Positions 24,470-34,234 of a stretch of DNA of 64,000 bases are shown in pieces (positions within the stretch are counted from its first letter, which is position 1; each line of letters opens with the position of its first letter). A model generated the notes under the pieces. The model saw only the letters and a program-made list of their open reading frames with translations. It ran no database searches and was not told where the DNA came from. The DNA is from Paulinella micropora (lineage: Eukaryota > Cercozoa > Imbricatea > Euglyphida > Paulinellidae). The translations under genes were made by a program, and so were the position numbers. Location of the stretch: positions 102,001 through 166,000 of the forward strand of contig WBZZ01004691.1 of assembly GCA_019918135.1 (NCBI GenBank). The letters are read 5' to 3'.

Positions 24470-25900
24470 GCACACCATCATGGTTTGTCCGAACGAGGAG
24501 GAGTTCGGAGCTCATATTTACAGGGCGGCTAGCCCCAGACTCGATGTTGATGCTGGTATACTTCTTTTGGAATTCACGCAAATATTAGCGTTAAGGGAGT
24601 ATCCTGAATGCCAAAATTCCTTGTTTTTCTTTGCACCCCTGTCGGAATAAATCATGGTTTGTGTGAACCAGGAGGAGTTGTTAGGGGATTGTCCTGAATG
24701 CGAAAATTCCTTGTTTTCTCAGCCTTTTTTCTACACTCTGGTCGGAATAAATCGTGGTTTGTGTGAACCTGGAGGAGTTGGGAGCTCCTATTGACAGAGT
24801 GGCTAGCCCCAGACTCGATGTTGATGCTAATATAAATTTTTTGGAATTCACGCAAATATTTGCGTTAGGTCAGTGTCCTGAATGCCCAAACTCCTTGTTT
24901 TTTGGGAGTACTTTCCGGTGCCTCCGGCAATTACGACGGGGAAGGGGGCGTCCGGGGGGGCCTCCCCCCGGGAACCACAACCCGGCCATCGCACGAACCC
25001 GTTTTGATTGCGGGTTGCACACAAACCAGAAAATTGAGGTCTCGTGCCACCAGGCGCCGTTTGCGCACACCAGAGGGAGTTAGCGGCTGATGTTTGGTGT
25101 ATCTTTCTTGATGAGCTCTCTTCGAAAATATAAAAACTGAGGCACCGGATGGCGTAGAAACAAGAAAATTCAGGGTTTTGCGCCACCAGGGAGCCCCAGC
25201 CCAAAGGGGGGGGGGGGAGGGGGGGGTTGCGCGAAGCGCACCGCAAACCATCCTTTCAGGTGTTTTGGCCTATTTTCTGCTCTCCCATCGGAAGACATCA
25301 TGGTTTGTGGGAACCAGGAGGAGTTGGGAGCTCATATTGGCAGGGTGGCTAGCCCCAGACTCGATCTTGATGCTGATATAACTTTTTTGCAATTCACGCA
25401 AAGTTTGCGTTAGGTCAGTGTCCTGAATGCCAAAATTCCTTGTTTTTTGGCAGTACTTACCGGTGCCTCCGGCAATTGAACGTACGCTGTCTACGGGGCA
25501 GGGGGGGTCCGGGGGGCCCTCCCCCGGGAACCCAAGCCCTGTGATTGTACTTACCCGTTCTGGTCGCGGGTGGCACCCACACCTGAAAATTGAAGTTTTT
25601 TTTCATCAGACGCCCTTTGCGGCACCTCCCAATTCAACGTACCCTGTCGAAGGGAAAGGGGGGGTCCGGGGGAGCCCTGCGATTGTACATACCCGTTCTG
25701 GTCGCGGGTGGCACCCACACCTGAAAATTGAGGCTTTTTCCACCAGGCGCCCTTTGCGGCACCTCCGGCAATTCAACGTACCCTGTCGAAGGGAAAGGGG
25801 GCGGGGGGGGGGGGGGGTCCGGGGGGCCATCCAAAAAGTGATAAGAAGTGGGGCTGGCGGGGTTTGGTGCGCGAAGCGCACCGGTAAATCATCCTTTCAG
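24470..25900. repeat. Degenerate tandem repeat array of two interleaved units
   Basis: Unit A (about 180 bp: ATCATGGTTTGTGTGAACC, AGGAGGAGTTGGGAGCTC, GGCTAGCCCCAGACTCGATG, CCTGAATGCCAAAATTCCTT) occurs at about 24477, 24652 (shortened), 24752 and 25298. Unit B (CCTCCGGCAATT.AACGTACC, GGGGTCCGGGGG, CCCGTTCTGGTCGCGGGTGG, CACCTGAAAATTGA) occurs at about 24920, 25468, 25625 and 25765. GCGCGAAGCGCACCG followed by CATCCTTTCAGGTGTT occurs twice, near 25230 and 25872. No coding function was seen. Confidence 0.8.
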
Positions 25901-25918
25901 GTGTTGGCGCAGCCCATA

Positions 25919-25977
<59 letters not shown>
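25919..25977. repeat. ATT microsatellite before the second SINE
   Basis: (TTA)n directly in front of the SINE copy that starts at 25977. Confidence 0.9.
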
Positions 25978-25978
<1 letters not shown>

Positions 25979-26288
25979 GGCCCTGTCGCCAGTTCGATTC
26001 CCGTCGGTGCCACCAGTATTTTCATTGAACATACCGATCCGTCTGGACCAGTATTTTCAGGCCCTGTCGCCAGTTCGATTCCCGTCGGTGCCACCAGTAT
26101 TTTCATTGAACATACCGGTCTATTTCTGGACCAGTATTTTCATTGAACATACCGGCCCGTCTGGAAGTGTTGGAACTGCCCTTGCGGGGGTGTCATTAGA
26201 GCTTATCGTCAATTCTTCGTACTCCCCTCACGGGTGAGACGATGGAGGCGCATGTGCAGAAATGCATCAGCCATTGACAGAGAAGCAC

Positions 26289-26341
<53 letters not shown>
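25977..26341 (+). mobile_element. tRNA-derived SINE (family 1), second copy with ATT tail
   Basis: It starts inside the tRNA-like head (GGCCCTGTCGCCAGTTCGAT, with the B box), so the A box is lost to the preceding ATT array. The head-to-body junction is present twice (25979 and 26060). The remainder matches 15207-15450 inverted, ending in GATGGAGGCGCATG, then GAGAAGCAC and an (ATT)n tail at 26289-26341. Confidence 0.85.
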
Positions 26342-26344
<3 letters not shown>

Positions 26345-26392
26345 GAGGCACATGTCCAGGATCTGGATCTGATGCTATAGTCTGAGGAAGCC

Positions 26393-26394
<2 letters not shown>
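26341..26394 (+). repeat. 54-bp module between ATT arrays
   Basis: AATGGAGGCACATGTCCAGG to CTGAGGAAGCC, flanked by ATT arrays on both sides. It is the same module as at 15827-15880 and 19927-19980, in the opposite orientation. Confidence 0.85.
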
Positions 26395-26427
<33 letters not shown>

Positions 26428-26428
<1 letters not shown>

Positions 26429-26925
26429 GGAGGGGTGCACAGTATGGCACCCCACGGGAAGAGGAGGTGGTTGGGCCTCTTCCCACTGGTTCCGAGGCTA
26501 TGTTGTTGTGTTGTTCTTATAAGACATACACCACGTGGGGTCAAAGGGGTATATACATTCCGCGATCTAGGGGTGGTGACGGGTTTCGAGGCGTCCCAGA
26601 CACTTACCGCAAAACGTCCTCATGCGCTGGCAGACCGCATGAAATGTCTGCTACCCCTGTGAGTACCTCCATGCGGGACCTACCCAGTCTCGTGGAGCTC
26701 TCACGCGGGGAAGATCAATCATTTGTAGTTGCTTCTCTGCAAGGTACCCGACACTGTGCGGGTAGTAGGGACTTCCTTTTGGGGCTTTCTATGCAGGATG
26801 GTCTTCCCTCCCCAACATACTCACTGTAGTCCCTGTTGGGTCGAGGGATGGAGGCGCATGGCCCTCGAGCTCAGCCATGCCAGATCAAGATATATATTAT
26901 TATTAATATTATTATTATTACTATT
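26428..26925 (+). mobile_element. Short retroposon (family 2), longer copy
   Basis: The second half (26645-26900) matches 15515-15757 and ends in GGATGGAGGCGCATGGCC, then CTCAGCCATG and an AT/ATT tail. The first 220 bp extend the unit upstream of what the other copy keeps. It contains GGGTTTCGAGGCGTCCC, loosely like a B box, but no convincing tRNA head. Confidence 0.65.
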
Positions 26926-27130
26926 AGGGAGTACATAGGCCATCGGTCCCTTTCCATGGGCTGATTGGTATAAAGCTCCTAGAGAAATGTTCTATGCCGT
27001 CACTTCCTTTATTCCACCGATTGGTGTGGAGACTTTCCTTATGGAATGGAGGACTGGATGCACATGGCCTTTTGGCTCAGCAATTGGCAGACGATACATA
27101 CCTACATACATACATGCATACATACATACA

Positions 27131-27193
<63 letters not shown>

Positions 27194-27196
27194 CAT
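26926..27196 (+). mobile_element. Short retroposon (family 3), copy 1, with CATA and ATT tail
   Basis: AGGGAGTACATAGGCCATCG to GGCTCAGCAATTGGCAGACG, then ATACATA and a CATA array followed by ATT. It is nearly the same as 27274-27448. The end (GGATGCACATGGCC, CTCAGCAATTGGCAGA) resembles the family 2 core. Confidence 0.75.
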
Positions 27197-27273
27197 TATT
27201 ATTATTATTACTGCCATTAGCTGCATCAGTACGCCTCAGATATAGTATTATTATTACTATTATTATTATTATT

Positions 27274-27446
27274 AGGGAGTACATAGGCCATCGGTACCTT
27301 TCCATGGGCTGATTGGTATAAAGCTCCTAGAGTAATGTTCTATGCCGTCACTTCCTTTATTCCACCGATTGGTGTGGAGACTTTCCTTATGGAATGGAGG
27401 ACTGGATGCACATGGCCTTTTGGCTCAGCAATTGGCAGACGATACA

Positions 27447-27507
<61 letters not shown>

Positions 27508-27529
27508 GTTATTATTATTATCATTACAG
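27274..27529 (+). mobile_element. Short retroposon (family 3), copy 2, with ATT tail
   Basis: A direct second copy of the unit at 26926, followed directly by (ATT)n. The close match suggests recent copying or local duplication. Confidence 0.75.
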
Positions 27530-28740
27530 AATAATCATGATTGACGTTTTGTTCTCTCTTCATTCTACATCCCAGAACCAAAGACCAGGAGCAACAATAC
27601 AGCCATTATCTAGCCCAGGCCTACTGTATATAAAAGGCTCACCAGAAAGCGAAGCGAAAGACAGTATGCACAAGGTAGGACAACACGAATTTTTACAAAA
27701 ACTACAACCGCTATAAAAATTTCAACTTTCGAGACCATTTCAAACAGTTTGATTTTGTACTGACATTTACAGTAAACGTTGAAAGGTACTGTAAAGGTTG
27801 AATCGAAACAACTTAGAATTAGGAGAAGAAAGAAAAAAGAAGAAAAAAAAGTTATAATTGATAAGTCGTTTCTTTGTTTTGGGTGGAAGACAACCGCAAG
27901 AAACATACCTCCAAATGTCCTTGCCAAGTATTTGTGCATTTGCACGCTTCCTACGGGCCGAACCGCCCTGTCCATCATGACCGAATGGGGAAGGGAATTG
28001 TCGGAGTTCGGAAACAAAAAAAACTTCTTTTTGGACACTGCTCAGAAGTTGCTAAAAACCATGATAGAAAGCCACTGCCAGTGAAGTTCATGACTAGGAT
28101 CTTTTCAACCAAAACCACACATAATTTCAGTCAACGTATATAATTATGTTATAATTAATTATAACATGTACACTAGTACTTGGGTGTCTTAATCTTTGAT
28201 CTTTCCACTAGTCTGAGGTGTGACACTTCGAATTATGTTTATGATTAAATGTGAAGTTTTAATTTTTCTGAATTTATTTTCTTGGTTCTGGATCCTTTCC
28301 GCTTCCGCAGTGTATCGAAGAATGCTGTGTATACTTTAGCCAAGCTTCAAGTTGCAATTGACTAAACTAAGACTATAGCTAGTACTAGTACTATCATATA
28401 TGCTGTGAGTGTCTATCTGGGTTTTCACAGCATTTGCAGTGCATCCAAAGATGCTGGTAGTATGTGTGTTTGTAGTAGTATAGGGTGCCACTTCGTTACA
28501 CTTTTTCAATACACACCCCCCTGCCACCAGAGACACACCCCGTTCGGCCCGCACGGGACAAAATGTAGGTGTAAACCCCTACGACCCCAAAATAAAAAGG
28601 AAATGAGCCCGGAACAAAAAAACAATTGATGACTGTAAAAAAATCAACCTACAGATTTTCTCCCTGCCCAAAAAGTGAATTTTTGGTCAGGAGGAAAGAA
28701 TGCTAATTTCTCCAAATAGTATTTTTGAGTTTTGGTAGTT
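27530..28740. other. No gene recognised
   Basis: A mixed AT-rich stretch. Open frames of up to 140 codons exist on both strands (for example 27779-28084) but show no motif and overlap each other. ATGTTATAATTAATTATAAC begins a short palindrome near 28146. Confidence 0.5.
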
Positions 28741-28803
28741 ATGGATTTGCTAAAAAAAATTAATTTCATATTAAAGAATATGACATAATAAGACATAAAA
28801 AGA

Positions 28804-29395
28804 TGAAGCCAGACTACAAACAAGGAAAAATATATGCTATTCGTTCACACCAGACAAACCAAATATATATTGGTTCCACTACAAACCCATTACATAAAAG
28901 ATTCTATGCTCATAGAAGTTTTTTACAAATCAAATCTACTATATGTATGTTTTTGAGATTTTGAAATATGATGACAATTATATTGAACTTATTGAATATT
29001 ATCTATGTAATGACAAATATGAATTATTGAAACGAGAAGGAGAAATAATAAGACAGACAATACATTGTGTGAACAAGACTGTAGCAGGAAGAACAAGACA
29101 ACCATACAAAGAAGATAAAAAAGACAAAATAAAACAACAATATCGTAAATACAGGGAAGCAAATGAAGAAATAATAAAGGAAAAAAAGAAAATATACAGA
29201 GATGAAACAACGATTTAATAAAAGATAAAATGAGAAAATACAGAAAAGATAATGATGAAAAATAAAACAATACCAACTATCATACAAACAAAAAAATAAT
29301 GACATCTTAAATAAAAAACAAAAGAACATATTGTATGTGAATGCGGGCTGTCTTACACGAGGAGAAATAAAAAGCAACATCAAAAGTCAATGAGA
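28804..29395 (+). pseudogene. GIY-YIG endonuclease of the virus-like element
   Basis: The reading starts MKPDYKQGKIYAIRS and contains QIYIGSTTNPLHKRFYAHRS, which is the GIY-YIG core with its Arg and His. A downstream part has LLKREGEIIRQTIHCVNK, the second half of the domain, then a Lys/Glu-rich coiled stretch and a Cys-containing end. Such stand-alone nucleases with charged tails are common in large DNA viruses and virophages, where they cut DNA in homing or repair. It is a fossil with a few breaks. Confidence 0.75.
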
Positions 29396-29444
29396 CATTT
29401 TGATAATTTATTGGGATTAAATGTTTTTGGTTGCTAGTTATTAA

Positions 29445-30425
29445 AACTTATAAATCTAATATTTCTTTTTTTCTTTTTTTCTCTTTTGCTCGTTCTAATA
29501 TGATTGCTGTCAATACCTTCTTTTTTGAGTTTCTGGCCTTTCTTTTTTTCCTTAGTTGCTTCCTTGACTTTATCAGCTAGTTGTAGTTTAACTTCTTCCG
29601 GTTCTTGTTCGTTCATTTTGGACTTTAATAATTGTTGAGGACTGACTAGTTCGTTTTCACCGAGTCTTAACTTAAAGTTTTTCCTGCCTTTGACTGTATA
29701 AACTTTCTTTGAATATTGAACATGCCCTTTACTAAAAACAGTTCGCTCTAATTCTTTTCTCACGGTTGAGCCGTTAGGAAATTTATTAATAAGACCGGCT
29801 CTGTATATTTCTTAATCATTTTTCTTTTTACCTTCATATACTTCCATAGGTGTAGCCTTAATTGTATTATGGTATGTATTATTGTAATTTTCAACAATTT
29901 CATAAATGTAAGGAACCCAAATAAAATCATCATTAACTTCCCACCTCCAATTTAAACCATTTCTTGTTGTTCTAATAAATCTATCTACTATACCCATAGT
30001 GCGGTGGTCGCCAACTTCGTTTGTAGTATGTTGAATTCCGTTCTCTTTGAAGTATTCAGCAACTTACCCTTTAAATTCACTCCCGTTGTCTGATGTAATC
30101 CTTTTAGGTTTCTGCATTTTTTTAATCCTTCTAATACTTCGCCAGTTGTTTTATTTTTGATCGGTTCAATCCAACCACTACGAGAATAAACATCAATCAT
30201 CACTAAACCAAAATTATAGTTTTTGTTTCCTTTCTTAGTAGCTATTTTAGACATATCCATAAGGTCAATAAACACTTGGCTTAATGGTTCGGGCTCAGGG
30301 GCTAGTATAGTATTCCATTTTTTAGGGTTCTTAGATTGATGGTGTATTTCAGAAGCCTCTTCAATTTTCTGTTGTTCAAGCTCTTCTTCAGTTTTACCTG
30401 GAGTTTCTTCCAGTTGCGAGTTAGC
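29445..30425 (-). pseudogene. Retroviral-type (rve) integrase, left copy
   Basis: On the minus strand the protein reads SEIHHQSKNPKKWNTILAP, then FIDLMDM and MIDVYSRSGWIEPIKNKTTG of the rve catalytic core, a TMGIVDRFIRT block of the third catalytic site region, and a C-terminal basic tail. It would join element DNA to the host chromosome. It is homologous along its length to 59750-60746. It is a fossil with several breaks. Confidence 0.8.
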
Positions 30426-30438
30426 GGCTGTACCGACT

Positions 30439-30968
30439 AGCTTAGCTTGACCAACGTGGACCTGGGCATGGCAGGCGTGTGCGGCCTGGGCTGCCGCGCG
30501 CTGCAGAAGTTGGAGCTGCACGCGTGCGCTAGGGCGCGCCTGTTCGGCCCGGACTTCGGGCGGCTGGCCCCGCACCTGCGGCGCATCAGCGTGACACATG
30601 CGGGCCCGCAACTGCAGGAACCAGCCGACGTGATGTTCTGGCCGGGCCCGGCGCGGTGGCCCCGTTTAAACTCCGGGTGTTGGCGTGCCAGTCGATGCTG
30701 ACGGCCGAGCCCGGCGCCGAGCACTTCCTGGGGCTGGCGCGCGGCTCGCTGCAACAACTGGCCGCGCGGCTGCTGCCGCGCGGTCTCCGCCCGGCCTGGC
30801 TGGACCTGCAACTGCTGAACCTGGGATCGCGGCACGCAGCGCTACCCGCCGACCTGTCGGCGCTACAAATGTTGCGGCCCTCCGTGCTGGCCGTGGTGGA
30901 CCGCGGGTCCGGCGCCGCGCCCGCGCTGGCCCGCGCGTCTTGGCCCAGCCCGGACACCACAAGCGCGA
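30439..30968 (+). pseudogene. Duplicated fragment of the F-box gene at 41390
   Basis: The segment matches 41889-42534 almost base for base (only a few substitutions) but lacks an internal stretch of about 115 bp. It starts at AGCTTAGCTTGACC and ends at AAGCGCGA. It lies between the integrase fossil and an unrelated F-box fragment, so it is a patch without start or end. The high identity points to a recent copying event or gene conversion. Confidence 0.9.
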
Positions 30969-31225
30969 TCTTGCGCTGGCTGGTACGGGCTTTGCCTTTC
31001 CTTAAATCCTTGAGGAAAATCTAGCTTGTGCCAGATCATGCTATTTTCGGTGAAATGCGCGTAGATACTTGTGGAGACACTGGCAAACACGAGGATGTCT
31101 TTTAGCTCTAAAAGGGCCAGGATTTCTGGCCAAAGGTCCAGTGGTAATCCCAAAGGCGTTGTTGTCGTGTCCGGGGTGTTGGCCTCGTTTATTTTCTGTT
31201 TCTTGTCCCTGTGCGTAGCGCTCAT
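30969..31225 (-). pseudogene. F-box domain fragment
   Basis: From ATG at 31225 the protein starts MSATHRDKKQKINEANTPD with a basic patch, then an F-box: LPLDLWPEILALLELKDIL, FASVSTSIYAHF and SMIWHKLDF. F-boxes recruit Skp1. The gene stops making sense at 30969, exactly where the duplicated patch of the other F-box gene begins, so its remainder has been replaced or lost. Confidence 0.8.
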
Positions 31226-31484
31226 TCAGATTTGAGTAAGTTCTGCGAAAATCCTCGTATATTGGCAGCAGTTGCTGCCACAAAAAAGAAATCGCTCAGC
31301 ACTCGATCCTTTGTCAAGCCAGATGCGTTCTCCCAGCCCCCCCCTTTTTTTAACGGAATAACTGGTTTTTTTTTACAGTCCAGTCCGCCAATTCTAGTTG
31401 TAAAAATTCTACAGAATAAAAAAAAAGGTTGAAAATGAATTTTCCCCCCTCGCCCTGAATCAGCGAGGAGGCAAGTGCGCAAGG

Positions 31485-31660
31485 ATGTGACATTTTTTGC
31501 GCGGCCCCCCCCCCTTTTCTCTCTTTCGGGGGGGGGGGCCGCGGGGCCTGTGTTTTTTGTTGTTAATCGGCGGGGGTGTGACATTTTGCGCGGCCCCCCC
31601 CCTTTTCTCTCTTTGGGGAGGGGGAGAGAGGGGGGCCGCACGAGGCGTGGCACACCGGGA
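31485..31660. repeat. Duplicated GC-rich hairpin-forming units
   Basis: GTGACATTTT..GCGCGGCCCCCC, then CTTTTCTCTCTTT and G runs ending in GGCCGC, occurs twice, about 88 bp apart (31487 and 31575). Each copy can fold because the C run pairs with the following G run. Confidence 0.7.
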
Positions 31661-31764
31661 TGGGGTGGGAGGGCCGCAAGCAGGTTCGCGGGGCAATTCC
31701 TCTGCCTCCACGGTGTTGCTTCCCCCCCCCCCCCCTACCCCCAAGCGGGGGCTAAGCCATCGAA

Positions 31765-32331
31765 TGTCAGAACAAGCAGACCTGACCCCTGCCACCAAAC
31801 GTCCACGAACCGACCCACAGAGCCCCAGTCGGGCCCCCGCAGAGTCTGGCCATTTCCATCTCAGATGAACTACACGTGGTCTTGCCCCCCCCCCCCCCCA
31901 AAAACTGTTAGCCCGGGCTCCTTCACCGCGGGCATGTTGCCCGCGGATTGTCTGGTTGAGCGAGGCCTGTCGCTGCAATACACGCTCGGCTCACCGCCAT
32001 CTCGCACCTGGTCATCCACCTACCACCCGGTTGTGAGCGCGAGATTGTCCGTGGCTGGGTTACGGTGGGCAGGCTGGAGCTGCGAACCTCCTCGTCGGAA
32101 GTTGGTCTGCGTCACACCGACGTCACCGACGAACTGTTCGTCGACCTCCAGGCGACGGCGCCCGCTGTGTTGCGGCTGCGGCGGCTGGGGCTGCCCAGGC
32201 TGCCGCCCCGCCACGACCGTCAGGACCGGCCGCCGGAACACAGTGGACTGCTTCGTCGGCTCGCCCTCGCTGGTGCGGATCTGCGCGGGCGCGCGGTGCC
32301 ACAGCGTGTGGGTGCCCGCCTAACATTTTAA
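31765..32331 (+). pseudogene. Unrecognised GC-rich locus with MS..KRPR start
   Basis: A short reading from ATG at 31765 starts MSEQADLTPATKRPRTDPQS, which looks like a nuclear localisation signal and resembles the starts at 31225, 37959 and 39821. A second stretch (about 32000-32331) has LTAISHLVIHLPPG and VTDELFVDLQATAPAVLRLR, weakly like leucine-rich repeats. The two lie in one locus but do not form one continuous reading. I cannot name a function; it may be another eroded F-box/LRR gene. Confidence 0.35.
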
Positions 32332-32866
32332 CAAAAGGAGAGAGTGCGAGGGGTCAGCACGCCCGTGCGTCAATCTCGTGGGGGGATGATGAGCTTTAAA
32401 ATATTGTTAGTTGTTGCAAAACTAAATTGGATTCGTGAGTTGTCGGCTTGATTTTTCCCTACCCCCCAAATTAGATTCTTCCGTTGCCAGGCGCGGCTCG
32501 CGACTTATCTTTTCTCAATATCCCTAGAAACCCATAATCCCACCACCAGATTTGTGAGGTGCGGATTTTTTGGGTCGATTTTTCCCTACGCCTCCTAAAA
32601 ACCCAGAATCCTGACACCTGACTTTTGTGGTGGCAGGTGCAGGCGGGCATTTTGTCAAATTCTCTGAATTGAAAGCTGAATTGAAAGCTGAATTCTAGAA
32701 TCCTGCCACCCTACATTTCCGGTAAAAACGACACCATGTCGCAATTTGCGGCCAATGAAGAAAACAAAGAAATTCGTCGCAATTTGCGGGTCTTAGCTAA
32801 AAAACTTTTTTTTCAGCAAAGGACATTTCGGCAGTCGCAAATTTAAAAGTGTCTTTTTTCGGGAGA
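32332..32866. other. Intergenic, with the left arm of a long inverted repeat
   Basis: No gene was seen. Short motifs recur (GTCGCAATTTGCGG at 32738 and 32777; a run of CCCAGAATCCTG-like words at 32530-32700). Confidence 0.5.
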
Positions 32867-32962
32867 GATTGGCGGGCGGGGAAATTGAATTAGCTTATTA
32901 AATTTTCCCCGCCCGCCAATCCTTCCCCAAAAAAGCGATGCTAAATTTGGCATTGCCTTTTC
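32828..32962. repeat. Long inverted repeat with a strong central hairpin
   Basis: GATTGGCGGGCGGGGAAATT (32867-32886) pairs with AATTTTCCCCGCCCGCCAATC (32901-32921) around a 14-base AT-rich loop. Weaker pairing extends outward on both sides (CAAATTT..TTTTTT near 32840 with its complement near 32945), and possibly to 32735 and 33060. Confidence 0.85.
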
Positions 32963-33217
32963 TGACCTCGAAAAAAAAATCTGCCATGTCTTCAACCCGG
33001 TACAGGCGGCGACAAATTTCAAAGATACCGCAAATTGCGGCTAAAAAGTCGAAAACCTCCGTTTGCGAACTTTCGGCGGGGGGGGCCTCCCCCCCCCCTC
33101 TTTGGGGGAGGGGGCCTGAGAATGTGGCGAAAGCAAAAAAAAGTCTGAGCTCTCTTTTGGCTTGTGCGCCGCACACTCACATACTCACCCCGGCGGCGGC
33201 AGCGGCGCGGGGGGCCC

Positions 33218-34090
33218 ATGTCGGACCACCTGGATGGCAGGTTCTCCGTGAGCATCTTTGGTAGCATCACAGCAGACCCCTTGCTAGGCTTGATCAACGT
33301 GTCCCGAGCGCTGAACTACGTCCAGGACTGCGGCCTCAAAAGAGCACGCCAAAAGATCCAGAGTGCCAAGCGCAGGTTCGGTGACGTGGTCTTCACTCAG
33401 ATCAAATTTAAGGGCACTCCGCTCGCCAGCCTCGCCTGCAGCCAGGATTCCTTAGCCAGATTGTTTGATCGATTGGAGCTCAGAGGACCAGCAGCCGAGG
33501 AATTGCTCAAGGAGTTTAAGCGCGTTTGTGGCGACCCCTCTTTACAGCTCCCTGCGGTTTATCACATGATTCCGGGCTCCAATGTCATGGAAGGAGACAA
33601 GGGCTCTGCTCAGCCGCCCGAGACCAGCGACGAAACAACGGAGGAGGAGGAGGGGGAGGACGAGGACAGCGACAAAGAAGAAGACGAAGCAGAAGCAGCA
33701 AGGGCGGTTGCGCCAGTGTCGTCGGCGGCCCCGGGCGCGGCCCCCGAGAAGGTTCGTCCCAGAAAGAAGCAAAGGAGAGAGCCCGCGGGAACCAGCGGGC
33801 CCCCGCCTGCCGGCAGAGGTGAGATTGCCAAGAGCGTCCGGGAACGGAAGCAGCGCCTGTCCCAAATGGCAGAGTCCATCCACCAACTGGCCAGGCTCGA
33901 GAAACAACTAGACATCGCGCTGGAAACCTTGCGCTCCTTTGGCCCCACCTCTCAGTTCCGCGCGGAGGCAGTGGAGCTGTTCTTAGACAAGGTCTCCTTG
34001 GAGTTGGGGGATGGGGCCCTCCGCGCCGGGGTCCAGGCCCCCGCGGCCCCCGCGCCACCATTTCCGCCGGCGCCAGCGGGCCTGGCCTGA
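33218..34090 (+). CDS. Unrecognised charged protein with acidic middle and helical end
   Basis: ATG at 33218 follows a G/C-rich leader; 290 residues. Residues 1-110 form a compact domain (FSVSIFGSITADPLLGLINV, then GDVVFTQIKFKGTPLASLAC); its INVSRALNY-like word recalls small viral DNA-binding domains such as KilA-N or Bro-N, but this is weak. Residues about 135-165 are very acidic (EEEEGEDEDSDKEED), followed by a basic patch (RPRKKQRR, a likely nuclear signal) and a helical segment near 220-270. The end is Ala/Pro-rich. It converges with the gene at 34235. The open frame is uninterrupted. Confidence 0.65.
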   Translation: MSDHLDGRFSVSIFGSITADPLLGLINVSRALNYVQDCGLKRARQKIQSAKRRFGDVVFTQIKFKGTPLASLACSQDSLARLFDRLELRGPAAEELLKEFKRVCGDPSLQLPAVYHMIPGSNVMEGDKGSAQPPETSDETTEEEEGEDEDSDKEEDEAEAARAVAPVSSAAPGAAPEKVRPRKKQRREPAGTSGPPPAGRGEIAKSVRERKQRLSQMAESIHQLARLEKQLDIALETLRSFGPTSQFRAEAVELFLDKVSLELGDGALRAGVQAPAAPAPPFPPAPAGLA

Positions 34091-34234
34091 GTTTCGCGCG
34101 CGGCCCCCGCGTGCAGGTTTTGGCCGGGCTTTTAATCGTACTACCTTTTCTGAGCTTTACTCGAGAGCTGTAGCAACGGCACGTTTGCCACACCTCCCCG
34201 GCCCGGACAAAAACTTTTTTATTAAAAAATGTCA

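Larger units (their letters stand above)
28741..30438. mobile_element. Polinton/virophage-like element fossil, left copy
   Basis: This AT-rich block holds a GIY-YIG nuclease reading on the plus strand and a retroviral-type integrase on the minus strand, pointing at each other. The integrase is the same protein as at 59750-60746. It ends abruptly at 30438, where GC-rich DNA begins. Self-synthesising Polinton-like elements and virophages carry this integrase type and sometimes GIY-YIG nucleases. No capsid gene lies in the window, so the exact class is open. It is broken in several places. Confidence 0.7.

Noticed and set aside
22958-24481. 507-residue minus-strand frame with poly-Thr and Pro
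   Set aside because: It strings together AGT and GGT repeats and intron sequence; only short parts in another frame match the F-box exons.
27610-28084. Overlapping open frames on both strands
   Set aside because: No motif or codon bias; mutually exclusive readings of AT-rich DNA.
29812-30434. A bacterial-type IS integrase
   Set aside because: Sequence words and context (GIY-YIG partner, second copy beside a fibre gene) fit a Polinton or virophage-like element better than a bacterial insertion sequence.
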